Shown here: positions 45,234 to 56,097 of the stretch, one piece after another
Layout of the letters: each line of letters opens with the position of its first letter
How positions within the stretch are numbered: position 1 is the first letter of the stretch
NCBI GenBank assembly: GCA_951813575.1
Contig: OX638375.1
Coordinates: forward strand, 620,001-684,000
DNA length: 64,000 nt
Source of the DNA: Candidatus Binatia bacterium
GTDB taxonomy: Bacteria > Desulfobacterota > Binatia > UBA9968 > JAJDTQ01
Direction of reading: 5' to 3'
Notes under the pieces: model-generated
What the model was told of the DNA's origin: nothing
Database searches by the model: none
The model's input: the letters and a program-made list of their open reading frames with translations, nothing else
Program-made: the position numbers and the translations under genes

Positions 45234-45608
45234 ATGACGGGCGAAGACGATCCAACCACGGGCGTGATGACGGAGATCCGGGTGTGGCGCGGCCGCGCCG
45301 CGGACGAAGGCCGCTACGACGTGTACCGGGTTCCGTACGAAGAAGGCATGTCGGTGCTCGACGCGCTGGTGTGGGTCCGCGGCCACGTGGACTCGAGCCT
45401 CGCCGTCCGCTACGGGTGCGTCAACGCCAATGCCTGCAAGACCTGCATGGCGCTGGTGGACGGACAGGTGGCGTACATGTGCACCGCCCGCCTGACCCCC
45501 GCCGGGGGCAAGGTCGAGCCGCTGCCCAAACGGCCGCTTATCCGGGACCTGGTGACCGACACCGTGCCCGACGACGAGAAGCTCGATCCGTCGGGGCGCC
45601 GGGAATGA
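45234..45608 (+). CDS. SdhB/FrdB-like [2Fe-2S] protein lacking the C-terminal cluster domain
   Basis: A 124-residue protein equal to only the N-terminal ferredoxin domain of succinate dehydrogenase iron-sulfur subunits. The cluster ligands are Cys62, Cys68, Cys71 and Cys83 (C-x5-C-x2-C-x11-C, in GCVNANACKTCMAL). Normal SdhB is about 230-260 residues and adds [3Fe-4S] and [4Fe-4S] clusters, which are absent here. Its stop overlaps the next start as ATGA. It probably carries electrons between the two flavoproteins. It is not a broken gene: start, stop and coupling are intact. Confidence 0.85.
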   Translation: MTGEDDPTTGVMTEIRVWRGRAADEGRYDVYRVPYEEGMSVLDALVWVRGHVDSSLAVRYGCVNANACKTCMALVDGQVAYMCTARLTPAGGKVEPLPKRPLIRDLVTDTVPDDEKLDPSGRRE

Positions 45609-47008
45609 ACCGCATGGACGAGAACGCCTTCGACCTGGTGGTCATCGGCAGCGGCCCCGCCGGCCAAAAGGGCGCCATCGCCGCCGCCAAGATGGGCAAA
45701 CGGGTCGCCGTCGTCGACCGCAACGACATGATCGGCGGCGTGTGTCTTCACGCCGGCACCATCCCCAGCAAAACCCTGCGTCTGGCGGTGCTCTACCTCA
45801 CGGGCTTCCAACAGAAGTCGTTCTACGGACAGGCCTACTCCCCGAGGTCCCACGTGACGGCCGACGACTTGATGTTCCGGGTCCGCACCGTGGTCGAGCG
45901 GGAACAGGCCACAGTGACCGATCAGCTCCAGCGCAACGATGTGACCCTGGTGAATGGCTGGGCACGGTTCGTGGATACCCATACGCTTCAGACGGACAGC
46001 GGCCGGCAAGTCCGGGGAGATCACATCCTCATCGCCTGCGGCACGCGTTCCGCGCGGGACCCCGCCATTCCCTACGACGGACGCAAGATCATGCTGGCCG
46101 AGGACTTCGGACGCGGCGACCGCGAGAAGATCCCCCGGAGCGTGATCGTGGTGGGGGCCGGCGTCATCGGCCTCGAGTACGCGTCCATGCTCTCCGCCCT
46201 GGGCGTGCGCGTGACCCTCATCGAATCCCGGGACACCATGCTGGACTTCGTCGACAAGGAGATCATCGAGGCGCTCCGGTACCACATGCGCCGCCGCGAC
46301 GCCATTTTCCGGCTGGGCGAGAAAGTGGTCGGGGTGCGGGTGCAGGAGAACGGGCTGGTGCGGGCCGAACTGGAAAGCGGCAAGCGGGTCACCGGCGACG
46401 CCCTGCTCTACACCGTGGGCAGGCAGTCCAACGCCGACCAGCTACAGCTCGACCGGATCGGCATCGCCACCGACCCGCGCGGCCGCATCGCGGTCAACGG
46501 GCACTTCCAGACGGGCCACCCGCACATCTACGCGGTGGGCGACTGCATCGGCTTTCCGGCGCTGGCGTCCACCTCCATGGAGCAGGGCCGCCTCGCGAGC
46601 ACGCACATGTTCGACGGGCCGTCCCTGGAATCCGCGCCCTTCTTCCCTTACGGCATCTACACCATCCCGGAAATTTCCATGGTGGGAAAGACGGAGCAGG
46701 AACTCACCGAGGAACGCGTCCCCTACGAGGTGGGCAAGTGCCTCTACGAAGACGTCGCCAAGGCCCAGATGGTGGGCGACCGCGCCGGCATGCTCAAGCT
46801 GATCTTCGACCCCGACACCCTGAAGCTCCTCAGCGTCCACGCCATCGGCGACGAAGCCACCGAGATCATCCACATCGGGCACGCCGTCATCGCCCTCGGC
46901 GGCACCATGGAATACTTCCGCGACAACGTCTTCAACTACCCCACCTTCGCCGAAGCCTACAAGGTGGCGGCCTACGACGGGTTCAACAAGATCGCGGGGG
47001 TGGGGTAG
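45605..47008 (+). CDS. sthA: SthA-like soluble pyridine nucleotide transhydrogenase
   Basis: A 467-residue flavoprotein of the disulfide oxidoreductase family. FAD motif GSGPAG (15-20), the NAD motif VVGAGVIGLEYAS near 178, and the C-terminal dimer segment are present. The usual redox pair CxxxxC is reduced to one Cys (GGVCLHAGTIPSK, Cys47), which is characteristic of SthA rather than lipoamide dehydrogenase. SthA equilibrates NADH and NADPH. Here it is coupled to the ferredoxin gene, so it may serve as the NAD(P) interface of a small dehydrogenase complex. The symbol rests on family similarity only. Confidence 0.8.
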   Translation: MNRMDENAFDLVVIGSGPAGQKGAIAAAKMGKRVAVVDRNDMIGGVCLHAGTIPSKTLRLAVLYLTGFQQKSFYGQAYSPRSHVTADDLMFRVRTVVEREQATVTDQLQRNDVTLVNGWARFVDTHTLQTDSGRQVRGDHILIACGTRSARDPAIPYDGRKIMLAEDFGRGDREKIPRSVIVVGAGVIGLEYASMLSALGVRVTLIESRDTMLDFVDKEIIEALRYHMRRRDAIFRLGEKVVGVRVQENGLVRAELESGKRVTGDALLYTVGRQSNADQLQLDRIGIATDPRGRIAVNGHFQTGHPHIYAVGDCIGFPALASTSMEQGRLASTHMFDGPSLESAPFFPYGIYTIPEISMVGKTEQELTEERVPYEVGKCLYEDVAKAQMVGDRAGMLKLIFDPDTLKLLSVHAIGDEATEIIHIGHAVIALGGTMEYFRDNVFNYPTFAEAYKVAAYDGFNKIAGVG

Positions 47009-47010
47009 GC

Positions 47011-47034
47011 GGCCGAACCAAGCCATGGTCGGCC
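47011..47034 (+). terminator. possible terminator after the redox cluster
   Basis: GGCCGA...TCGGCC with an additional CCA/TGG pairing around AGCCA forms a hairpin just after the transhydrogenase stop. There is no U tract, so the evidence is limited. Confidence 0.4.
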
Positions 47035-47109
47035 TCCTTGCAGTATCTCTCGTTCTTGTACCAACTCGCCAACCATTGTCACATCACCTCCAGGTCTGCA
47101 GGCCCTCTT

Positions 47110-47304
47110 CGGGCGTTTCGCACGGTTAGACATTGGAGTTGCGAACGGGTCCGTTTTCCCAATCTGAAACCCACCAGCAAGTCTATTTCGCTGAGGCTGC
47201 CGATAGATCTTCTCGAACGGATCAAGACCGCAGCCAACAAGCGGGACGTGCCCTATCAGTCGCTCATCAAGATCTGGCTGGCGGAAAAGGTGGACGGGCG
47301 TTAG
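47110..47304 (+). pseudogene. CopG/ribbon-helix-helix antitoxin remnant
   Basis: The last 50 or so codons read NLKPTSKSISLRLPIDLLE and ANKRDVPYQSLIKIWLAEK, the RHH DNA-binding domain of CopG-type antitoxins that pair with BrnT- or RelE-like toxins. Further upstream the frame gives RAFRTVRHWSCERVRF, only weakly like the usual N-terminus, and no ATG or good ribosome site is seen (TTG 47038 is the only option). No toxin gene adjoins it. It is read as a decaying orphan antitoxin; expression cannot be excluded. Confidence 0.55.
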
Positions 47305-47368
47305 GACAGGCTGGCTCTGTCGGCGGCATGAAAGGCGGTGCGGGTGGGGGCTCGCAGGCCCCTTCCCT

Positions 47369-47457
47369 GGATCCCGGGTCAAGCCCGGGATGACGCCGTA
47401 GTTGGCTCGGGGCGACGCCGTAGTTGGCTCGGGGCGACGCCGTGGTTGGCTCGGGAT
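47369..47457. repeat. REP-like palindrome with three 22-bp tandem units
   Basis: GGATCCCGGGTCAAGCCCGGG-type palindrome (about 47370-47391) is followed by three units of GACGCCGTRGTTGGCTCGGG plus two bases at 47392, 47414 and 47436. It fills most of the gap between the antitoxin remnant and the LLM gene. Nothing else is seen there. Confidence 0.75.
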
Positions 47458-47504
47458 TACTGTGATTGGCCAGGGGACGTTCTGGGCGGTCCGGGATCAT
47501 GGAG

Positions 47505-48425
47505 CTACGTAAACCGCGGGATGATCTCGGTGCCGAGGCGCTCGAGCTGGTCGTGGACGGCTTCCGGGGGGCAGGCGGGGCGGGCGACGAACTTGGAGGC
47601 GCCGGCGTCGATGAAACGTTGGATGGCGTCGGTGATGTCCTGGGCGGTTCCCAGGGCGGAGGTTTCGGCGAAGTCCACGTCGGTGCGGTTGCGGAGGGCG
47701 TAGGGCCGGGCGATGGCGGCGGCTTCCGCGGAATCCCCGGCGAAGCAGAAGTTGAAAAGCACTCCGAAGTGGTCGTCGTCGATCCGGCGGCCGTAGTCGG
47801 CGGCGTACTTCCGGATGCGCGCGATGGCGGTCTCCACTTCCGAGGGGATCATCTGCGAGGCCAGCCAGCCGTCGGCCAGGCGGGCGGTGCGCCGGAAGGC
47901 GGGGCCGCTCCGTCCTCCTACCCAGATGGGCGGGTCCGCCTGGGCGGGCCGGGGGGCGATGGAGACATCCTCGAGCTGGTAGTACTGTCCCTGGAAACTG
48001 ACGCCGTTGCCGGACCACAACGCGCGCAGCAGGTGGACCATTTCCTCGGTGCGCCCGGCCCGCTCCGAGCGGTGGATGCCGCAGGCCTGAAGCTCGGTGT
48101 CGTCGTCGCGCCCGAGGCCCACGGCCAGCAGCAGGCGACCGCCGGAGAGGAAGTCCAGGGTGGCGAGCTCCTTGGCCAGCACGGTGGGGTTTCTGAGCGG
48201 GAGGGCCATCACGCTGGTGCCGAATTTCATCTTGCGGGTACGCGCGGCGACGCAGGAGAGGGCGACCACGGGCTCCAGGCTCAGGGCTTCGGACACCACC
48301 CGGTCGCTCAGCCACAGCGAGTCGATGGCCAGGTCTTCCGCCAGGTCCACGGCCCTCCAGAACCCTTCCGGGTCCGCTTCGCCGAATGGCCAGCCGGTAA
48401 AGCCGATGCCGATGCCGATTCCCAT
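47505..48425 (-). CDS. LLM class (luciferase-like) F420/FMN-dependent oxidoreductase
   Basis: A 306-residue TIM-barrel oxidoreductase of the luciferase-like monooxygenase superfamily, using F420 or FMN. Characteristic parts are GRLLLAVGLGRDD, SFQGQYYQLEDVSIAPRPAQ and PPIWVGGRSGPAFRR. The start ATG 48425 has a strong AGGGAGGTGAC ribosome site; the frame continues upstream without homology. It is isolated between repeats and an ion transporter. Which cofactor and substrate it uses cannot be told from sequence alone. Confidence 0.88.
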   Translation of the reverse strand: MGIGIGIGFTGWPFGEADPEGFWRAVDLAEDLAIDSLWLSDRVVSEALSLEPVVALSCVAARTRKMKFGTSVMALPLRNPTVLAKELATLDFLSGGRLLLAVGLGRDDDTELQACGIHRSERAGRTEEMVHLLRALWSGNGVSFQGQYYQLEDVSIAPRPAQADPPIWVGGRSGPAFRRTARLADGWLASQMIPSEVETAIARIRKYAADYGRRIDDDHFGVLFNFCFAGDSAEAAAIARPYALRNRTDVDFAETSALGTAQDITDAIQRFIDAGASKFVARPACPPEAVHDQLERLGTEIIPRFT

Positions 48426-48627
48426 GTCACCTCCCTGCCCGAAGAGCCGATACGAAACCCTACCAGATCGTGCCGCCGGCCATCCACCGCGCGGGACGTT
48501 CACGGCTCCACGGTCGCGGGGCCTTGAGCGGCGAGTTTGACGGATGGAGGCGTGGATATTATTGAAATGAGGCTTCGGGCCGTACACCGCCCCGTAAACA
48601 AACTACAACCGGAAAGACGAACTGCCT

Positions 48628-49947
48628 ATGGAACCCATTGCGTGGCTGACTCTCATCATCTTCTCACTGGCGATCATCGCGGTCCTGACCAACGTCATCG
48701 AGCCCGCCGTGGCGGCCCTTCTGGGGGTGGCGATCATGGTGTGGGCCGGGATCATGACGGAGACGGACGCGTTCCTGTTCGTGGACTGGAACGTGATGGC
48801 GATCCTCGTGAGCGTGTGGATCATTGCCGGCTACTTCGGCAAGTCGGGAGTTCCGGAGCTCCTGTCGGCCAAGGCCATGCAGTGGTCCGGAGGCCACTAC
48901 GGAATGCTCGTGATCATCCTGTCGCTGCTGGCGGGGATGCTGTCCATCGTGGTGGACAACGTGGTGGTGATCCTGATGCTGGCGCCGGTGGCCATACCGG
49001 TGGTGCGGCAGCTCGGCTTCCCGTTGACGCCCGTGGTGCTGATGATCGGCTTCAGCGCCAACTTCATGGGGACGGCGCTGCTGCTGGGAGACCTGCCGCC
49101 CCAGATGCTGCACAGCGTGTCGGGAGCGGAGTTCCTGGACTTCATCTGGCAGCACGGCCGGCCCTCGTCCTTTCCCATCCTGATGGTCACCTTCGCCATC
49201 ACCCTGGGCTTCATGTACGTCTACGGGTTCCGCACTGCCGGGGTCGGTGCCGGCGGCGGCTCGGCGCCCGCGGATACGCACATGGAGATCCCGAGGCTGG
49301 CGGACCCGCTGCTGGCGTGGCTGGTCATCGGCGGCTTCAGCGCCACCATCGTAGCCATGGCGTTCCGCGAGGTCCTCGACGTGAAGCTCGGCTTCATCGC
49401 CATGACCGGCGCGCTGCTGTTGATCGCTGTGGTGGAGACGCTGGGCGAGCGGCTCAAGAACAAGCCCGACTTCGAGGAGATCCTCCAGGAGCTGGACTGG
49501 CGCGCGGTGTTCTTCTACATCGCGCTGTTCGCGCTGGTGGGCGGGCTCGAGAAGACCGGCATCCTGCACGACCTGGCCGAACTGCTCAATCCGATCTTCG
49601 CCGAAAGCGTCACGCTCGGCACCACCCTGCTCTACTGGGTCACTATCCCCATCGTCGGCGTGGTGGAGCATGACGCCTACATCCTGACATTCCTCTACAC
49701 CATCCGGGACCTCGGTCAGCAGGGAATCGACCCCTGGCCGCTGTGGTGGATGCTGGTGTGGTCGGGGACCCTCGGCAGCAACTTCACCGTGGCCGGCGCG
49801 CCCGCGCTCTACGTGGCCCTCAACATCTGCGAGCGTGAAGAGCAGCGGAAGATTCCGCTACGGGAGTTCCTGAGCTGGAGCGTGCCGTTCACCCTCGTGG
49901 CGAGCGTCATCTGCTACGTGTTCGGGATGCTGATCTGGGTGCTGTAG
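48628..49947 (+). CDS. ArsB/NhaD-type (IT superfamily) ion or carboxylate transporter
   Basis: A 439-residue membrane protein with about 11-12 helices of the ion transporter superfamily (ArsB, NhaD, SLC13/CitT). MLSIVVDNVVVILMLAPVAI and the later WRAVFFYIALFALVGGLEKTG fit this fold. It could be a Na+/H+ antiporter, an arsenite efflux pump or a dicarboxylate carrier. Arsenic genes are absent and Mrp antiporter genes follow downstream on the opposite strand, so an ion role is plausible but not proven. Confidence 0.8.
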   Translation: MEPIAWLTLIIFSLAIIAVLTNVIEPAVAALLGVAIMVWAGIMTETDAFLFVDWNVMAILVSVWIIAGYFGKSGVPELLSAKAMQWSGGHYGMLVIILSLLAGMLSIVVDNVVVILMLAPVAIPVVRQLGFPLTPVVLMIGFSANFMGTALLLGDLPPQMLHSVSGAEFLDFIWQHGRPSSFPILMVTFAITLGFMYVYGFRTAGVGAGGGSAPADTHMEIPRLADPLLAWLVIGGFSATIVAMAFREVLDVKLGFIAMTGALLLIAVVETLGERLKNKPDFEEILQELDWRAVFFYIALFALVGGLEKTGILHDLAELLNPIFAESVTLGTTLLYWVTIPIVGVVEHDAYILTFLYTIRDLGQQGIDPWPLWWMLVWSGTLGSNFTVAGAPALYVALNICEREEQRKIPLREFLSWSVPFTLVASVICYVFGMLIWVL

Positions 49948-49981
49948 CGGCACGGCCGTCACCGGAAAGCTCCGGGCGCCT

Positions 49982-50312
49982 CCTCGTCATCCCGGCCACA
50001 TCCTCGTCGTCCCGGGCCATCCGCCCTGTCGTCCCCGGCCACCTCCTCGTCATCCCCGGCCACCCTACCGTCATCCCGGCCACCCTGCCGTCATCCCGGG
50101 CTTGACCCGGGATCCAGAGGGGTCGGGCGGGGAGAGGCCGAGGCGCGACAAGGCGAGAGGCCCCACCCGTCCCCGCCCCTGGACCCCGGGTCAAGCCCGG
50201 GGTGACGTGGAGGTGGCCGGGATGATGAGGAGGTGGCCGAGGTGACGTGGAGGTGGCCGAGGTGACGTGGAGGTGGCCGAGGTGACGGCAGGGTGGCCTG
50301 TGGTGACGAATG
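49982..50312. repeat. long inverted array of REP-like palindromes and 20-bp tandem units
   Basis: Left arm: five or so units like CCTCGTCATCCCCGGCCAC lead into CCCGGGCTTGACCCGGG (about 50094-50110). Right arm: GGACCCCGGGTCAAGCCCGGGG (about 50181-50202) leads into 20-bp units GTGACGTGGAGGTGGCCGAG at 50202, 50222, 50242 and 50262. The arms are inverse complements, so the block could form a very long hairpin. It fills the gap from 49948 to 50433 and holds no gene. Confidence 0.8.
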
Positions 50313-50433
50313 GTCCGACGCGGGAGGATAACCCGGGGTGACCGCAGCGTGGGTCCTGGTCAATATCGGGGTGCCGGGAGCGCGAATTCCGTGTCACCCG
50401 GAATGACGGAGCGGGCGTTGGAGACGGTGGCCT

Positions 50434-50781
50434 TTACGAGTCGATGGACGTGCCGCGGTACTTGTCCTTGAGCTCGTCCATAACCGTGCCCTTCCAGAAT
50501 TTCACCCCCACCTGATAGCCGGCGCGGCCGATCATGTGCGCCGACACGGGCGCCGTGAGGAAGACGAAGAGCGTGATGGCCAGGACCCGGACGGTGACGC
50601 CGATGTCGGGGAAGTAAAACGCCACCGAAACCATCAGGAAGAACACGCCGAGGGTTGGCGGCTTGGTGGCGGTCTGCATCCGGGTGAGCAGATCCGGCAT
50701 GCGCAGGATGCCCAGGCACCCCAGGAACATGAAGGCGGTGCCGATGATCATGAACGCGCCGCAGATGATTTCAGTCACCAT
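50434..50781 (-). CDS. mrpG: Na+/H+ antiporter subunit MrpG
   Basis: A 115-residue membrane protein with three helices, the smallest part of the Mrp complex. The pattern FMFLGCLGILRMPDLLTRMQ and TKPPTLGVFFLMVSVAFYF is diagnostic of MnhG/PhaG. The start is ATG 50781, 11 bp inside the end of mrpF; the longer frame upstream lacks homology. It is the last gene of the seven-gene operon. Confidence 0.93.
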   Translation of the reverse strand: MVTEIICGAFMIIGTAFMFLGCLGILRMPDLLTRMQTATKPPTLGVFFLMVSVAFYFPDIGVTVRVLAITLFVFLTAPVSAHMIGRAGYQVGVKFWKGTVMDELKDKYRGTSIDS

Positions 50782-51040
50782 GGTGTGCCCATTTCTCGAT
50801 GTAGCGGGAGAACGTGACCGTTCCCAGGAAAGCCACCAACGCCAGGACGATGGCAACGTCCAGGTAGACCGGCTCGTTGTAGGCAATGGAGTAGAGAGCC
50901 GCGATGCCGACGCCCACGGTGGTCAGCAGGTCCAGCGCCACCAGCCGGTCCGGGATGTTGGGACCGCGCAGCAGGCGGATGAAAGCCAGCACGATGCCGA
51001 TGCTCAGGACCGCGAGCAGAATGAAAGCCAGGTTCGTCAT
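50771..51040 (-). CDS. mrpF: Na+/H+ antiporter subunit MrpF
   Basis: An 89-residue three-helix membrane protein starting [34 protein letters not shown] is a conserved MrpF segment. Its ATG overlaps the mrpE stop (ATGA), and its 3' end overlaps the mrpG start. It helps hold the Mrp complex together; its individual role is unclear. Confidence 0.93.
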   Translation of the reverse strand: MTNLAFILLAVLSIGIVLAFIRLLRGPNIPDRLVALDLLTTVGVGIAALYSIAYNEPVYLDVAIVLALVAFLGTVTFSRYIEKWAHHGD

Positions 51041-51510
51041 CGCAGCAACTCCATGACGCTCTTCTCGAATCCGTCCTTGATGGACCGGCGCAGTTCCTCG
51101 GCGTCGTCCACGTACATGGCGTGAATGTAGAGCACCCGCCGGTCGTCCGACACGTCGAGGCTCAAGGTGCCGGGGGTCAGGGTGATGAGGTTCGCCAGCA
51201 GGGTGATCTCGGCGTCGGTCTCCGCGTCCAGGGGGATCGCCACCACGCCGGGCTTCATGTTGTGCGAAGGGGTCATCACCTCGTAGGCGATGCGCAGGTT
51301 CGCCAGCAGGAGCTCCCAGGCGAACAGCGTGCCCAGCCGCAGACCCTGCCACAGCTTCTCGAAGTACCGGGAGGGCCGCAGGAGCCGCCGCACCGCGTAG
51401 AGGATCAGGAAGCCGAAGACAAAGCCGACGGCGAGGGTGAGAGCCGTCACCTCTCCCATCAACGCGGCCCAGCTCACCGCCAGCATGATGTTCCACAGGA
51501 GAACGGTCAT
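51037..51510 (-). CDS. mrpE: Na+/H+ antiporter subunit MrpE
   Basis: A 157-residue membrane protein with a two-helix N-terminus and a cytosolic domain ending [39 protein letters not shown] is the MrpE signature. The start is ATG 51510, overlapping the mrpD stop by four bases. It is needed for assembly of the antiporter complex in known systems. Confidence 0.93.
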   Translation of the reverse strand: MTVLLWNIMLAVSWAALMGEVTALTLAVGFVFGFLILYAVRRLLRPSRYFEKLWQGLRLGTLFAWELLLANLRIAYEVMTPSHNMKPGVVAIPLDAETDAEITLLANLITLTPGTLSLDVSDDRRVLYIHAMYVDDAEELRRSIKDGFEKSVMELLR

Positions 51511-53006
51511 GATCCCCCCCTCGCTCCAAGCACCGCCCGGATGTACGACTCCGGGTTCAACAACTGCTCGCCGGCCTGTTGCGCCAGCGCGAAGAAAGGT
51601 CCCGCCGCCACGCCCATGACCACGGCCAGGACGGCAAGGGTCACGATGGGACCGAGCAGGAGCGCCATGCCGCCGCCCGGCGCTTTGACCGCGGTGCCGT
51701 CCGGAAGGGGCTTCCAGAACGCCTCCGCCCAGATCTTGGTCATGGAGAAGAGCGTCAGCAGGCTCACCCCCAGCGCCGCCGCCACCAGCACGAACTGCTC
51801 GATTCCGAGCCCGGCCTTGATCAGCACCAGCTTGCCGAAGAAGCCGGAAAGGGGCGGCACCCCCGCCAGCGACAACGCCGACAGCAGGAACAGCATCCCG
51901 ATCCACGGATGGGCGCGGTAGAGCCCGCCCAGCTTCTTGAGGTCGTAGGTACCGTGCAGGCGATGCGAGACGCCGCTCACCAGGAACAGGTTGGTCTTGA
52001 CGAAGATGTTGTGGACGATGAAGAACACCGTGCCGGCCAGGGCCAGGGGGGTGAAGAAGCCGAGGCCCATGACCATGTAGCCGATCTGGCTCACGATGTG
52101 GAAGGACAGCAGCCGGCGGAACTCGTACTGGGCCACGGCGCCCAGGACGCCGGTCACCATGGTGATGCCGCCGGCCCACAGAATGATCGTGTGCGTGTAG
52201 TCGACGTTGTTAAGGAACAGCAGCGTGAAGACGCGGATCAGCGCGTACACGCCCACCTTGGTCAACAGCCCGCCGAAGATGGCCGAGACCGCCACCGGCG
52301 GCGTGTGGTAGGAGGCCGGCAGCCAGAAGAACAACGGGAAGATGGCCCCCTTGATGCCGAAGGCCACCAGGAACAGGATGGCGAGGGTGGTCACCAGGCC
52401 CGGTTGGGCCACGTCCCCGAGGCGTTGCGAAAGGTCGGCCATGTTGAGGGAGCCGGCCATGGCGTAGAGGATGCCCACCGCCGCCAGGAAGAACGCCGAC
52501 GCCACCAGGTTGAGGGTGACGTACTTGATGGCGCCTTCGAGTTGCGCCCGCTCGCCTCCCAGCGCCAGCAGCACGAAGGAGGAGATCAGCAGCACCTCGA
52601 ACCACACGAACAGGTTGAAGATGTCGCCGGTCAGGAAGGCGCCGGACACGCCCATGATGAGGATATTGAACAGCGGATAGTAGCCCCAGGCTTCCCGGGC
52701 GCGGTCCATGGTGCCCAGCGAATAGACGACGATCACCAGCGTTACCACGCCGGTGGTGGCCACCATGACGGCGCTGAACATGTCGGCCACCAGGGTGATG
52801 CCGAAGGGGGCGATCCAGGCGCCCTTCTGCACCGCCTGGATTCCCTCCGAGGCGACCCGCTCCAGCAACACGACGGCGACCGCGAGGTAGACGATGCTGC
52901 CCGCCAGGGTGAGGATCCGTTGAGCGGCCACGTAGCGCCACACCACCACGCAACTCGCCCCCACCAGCAACGGAAGCAGGATGGGCAGGACGATAAGCGA
53001 GTTCAC
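51507..53006 (-). CDS. mrpD: Na+/H+ antiporter subunit MrpD
   Basis: A 499-residue membrane protein related to complex I antiporter-like subunits NuoL/M/N. The Proton_antipo_M core contains [20 protein letters not shown] (conserved Glu) and [20 protein letters not shown] (conserved Lys), the residues thought to carry ions. About 14 helices are expected. Overlaps with mrpC and mrpE starts show one tightly coupled operon. Confidence 0.95.
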   Translation of the reverse strand: MNSLIVLPILLPLLVGASCVVVWRYVAAQRILTLAGSIVYLAVAVVLLERVASEGIQAVQKGAWIAPFGITLVADMFSAVMVATTGVVTLVIVVYSLGTMDRAREAWGYYPLFNILIMGVSGAFLTGDIFNLFVWFEVLLISSFVLLALGGERAQLEGAIKYVTLNLVASAFFLAAVGILYAMAGSLNMADLSQRLGDVAQPGLVTTLAILFLVAFGIKGAIFPLFFWLPASYHTPPVAVSAIFGGLLTKVGVYALIRVFTLLFLNNVDYTHTIILWAGGITMVTGVLGAVAQYEFRRLLSFHIVSQIGYMVMGLGFFTPLALAGTVFFIVHNIFVKTNLFLVSGVSHRLHGTYDLKKLGGLYRAHPWIGMLFLLSALSLAGVPPLSGFFGKLVLIKAGLGIEQFVLVAAALGVSLLTLFSMTKIWAEAFWKPLPDGTAVKAPGGGMALLLGPIVTLAVLAVVMGVAAGPFFALAQQAGEQLLNPESYIRAVLGARGGS

Positions 53007-53350
53007 GTGTCCGTTGCCTTCATGTCGTCGAGGTCGTCCGTGCCCACGGTCTGATACGCGCGGTACGCCAGCACCATGGCGAAGGCCTGCACGCCGAAGC
53101 TGATGACGATGGCCGTCAGGATCAACGCCTGGGGCAACGGATCCGCCACCGTTCCGGTAATGGCCTTCTCTCCGAAGGGGATCACCGGAGGCACCGCGCG
53201 GGTGAGGCCCGCGGCGGTGAACACCAGCAGGCTCGCGCCGTGGGCCAGCAGCGCTAGCCCGATGATGAGCTTCACGATGCTCCGGCGCATGAGCATGTAG
53301 ACGCCGGAGGCATAGAGTACGCCGATGACGATGGCGAGCAGGGCTTCCAT
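53003..53350 (-). CDS. mrpC: Na+/H+ antiporter subunit MrpC
   Basis: A 115-residue three-helix membrane protein, homologous to Nuo[21 protein letters not shown] and [19 protein letters not shown] are the conserved parts. The start is ATG 53350, sharing one base with the mrpB stop; the upstream frame is a shadow. The stop overlaps the mrpD start. Confidence 0.94.
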   Translation of the reverse strand: MEALLAIVIGVLYASGVYMLMRRSIVKLIIGLALLAHGASLLVFTAAGLTRAVPPVIPFGEKAITGTVADPLPQALILTAIVISFGVQAFAMVLAYRAYQTVGTDDLDDMKATDT

Positions 53351-53771
53351 CAGTCGTCCTCCTCCACTTCCTCGGCCAGGCTCATGATGACGATGAGCAC
53401 GACCCCCACCACCGTCAGGTAGACGCCGATGTCGAAGAGCAGCGGCGTGCCCAGGTGAAGGTCGAGGCCCAGGATGTAGACGTGCGCCCACTGGCCGGTC
53501 ATGAACGGCTGGCCCTTGAACATGGACCAGACCCCGCTCAGGGCCGCGGCCAGGAGGCCCCAGGCGATGATGGTCTGGGCCCGGCAAGGCAGGAACCGTC
53601 GCATGGAGCGCACATCGTAGGCGATGGCGTAGAGGGTCAGCGCCGCCGCCAGCACCAGCCCGCCGACGAAGCCGCCGCCGGGGTCGTTGTGTCCCCGGAG
53701 CAGCAGGAAGATGGAGAACTGGAACAGCAGGATCAGCAGGAACCGGCTGGCCGTCCTGAGAATCAGCGAGT

Positions 53772-53775
<4 letters not shown>
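53350..53775 (-). CDS. mrpB: Na+/H+ antiporter subunit MrpB
   Basis: A 141-residue four-helix membrane protein with [19 protein letters not shown], the MnhB signature. The start is GTG 53775, with GGGAGGGGG upstream, and it overlaps the mrpA stop (GTGA). A separate mrpB gene shows this is a seven-gene, group 1 Mrp operon rather than one with an A-B fusion. Confidence 0.92.
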
Positions 53776-56066
<2,291 letters not shown>

Positions 56067-56097
56067 CGAGATGGATCCAGGGGCTTTCCGGGACGCG

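Noticed and set aside
47038..47304. A complete antitoxin gene from TTG 47038
   Set aside because: The N-terminal part does not resemble the family, the ribosome site is poor and no toxin adjoins, so a remnant is more likely.
50202..50281. Possible CRISPR array (four 20-bp repeats)
   Set aside because: Units are directly abutting with no spacers, are mirrored on the other side, and no cas genes are present.
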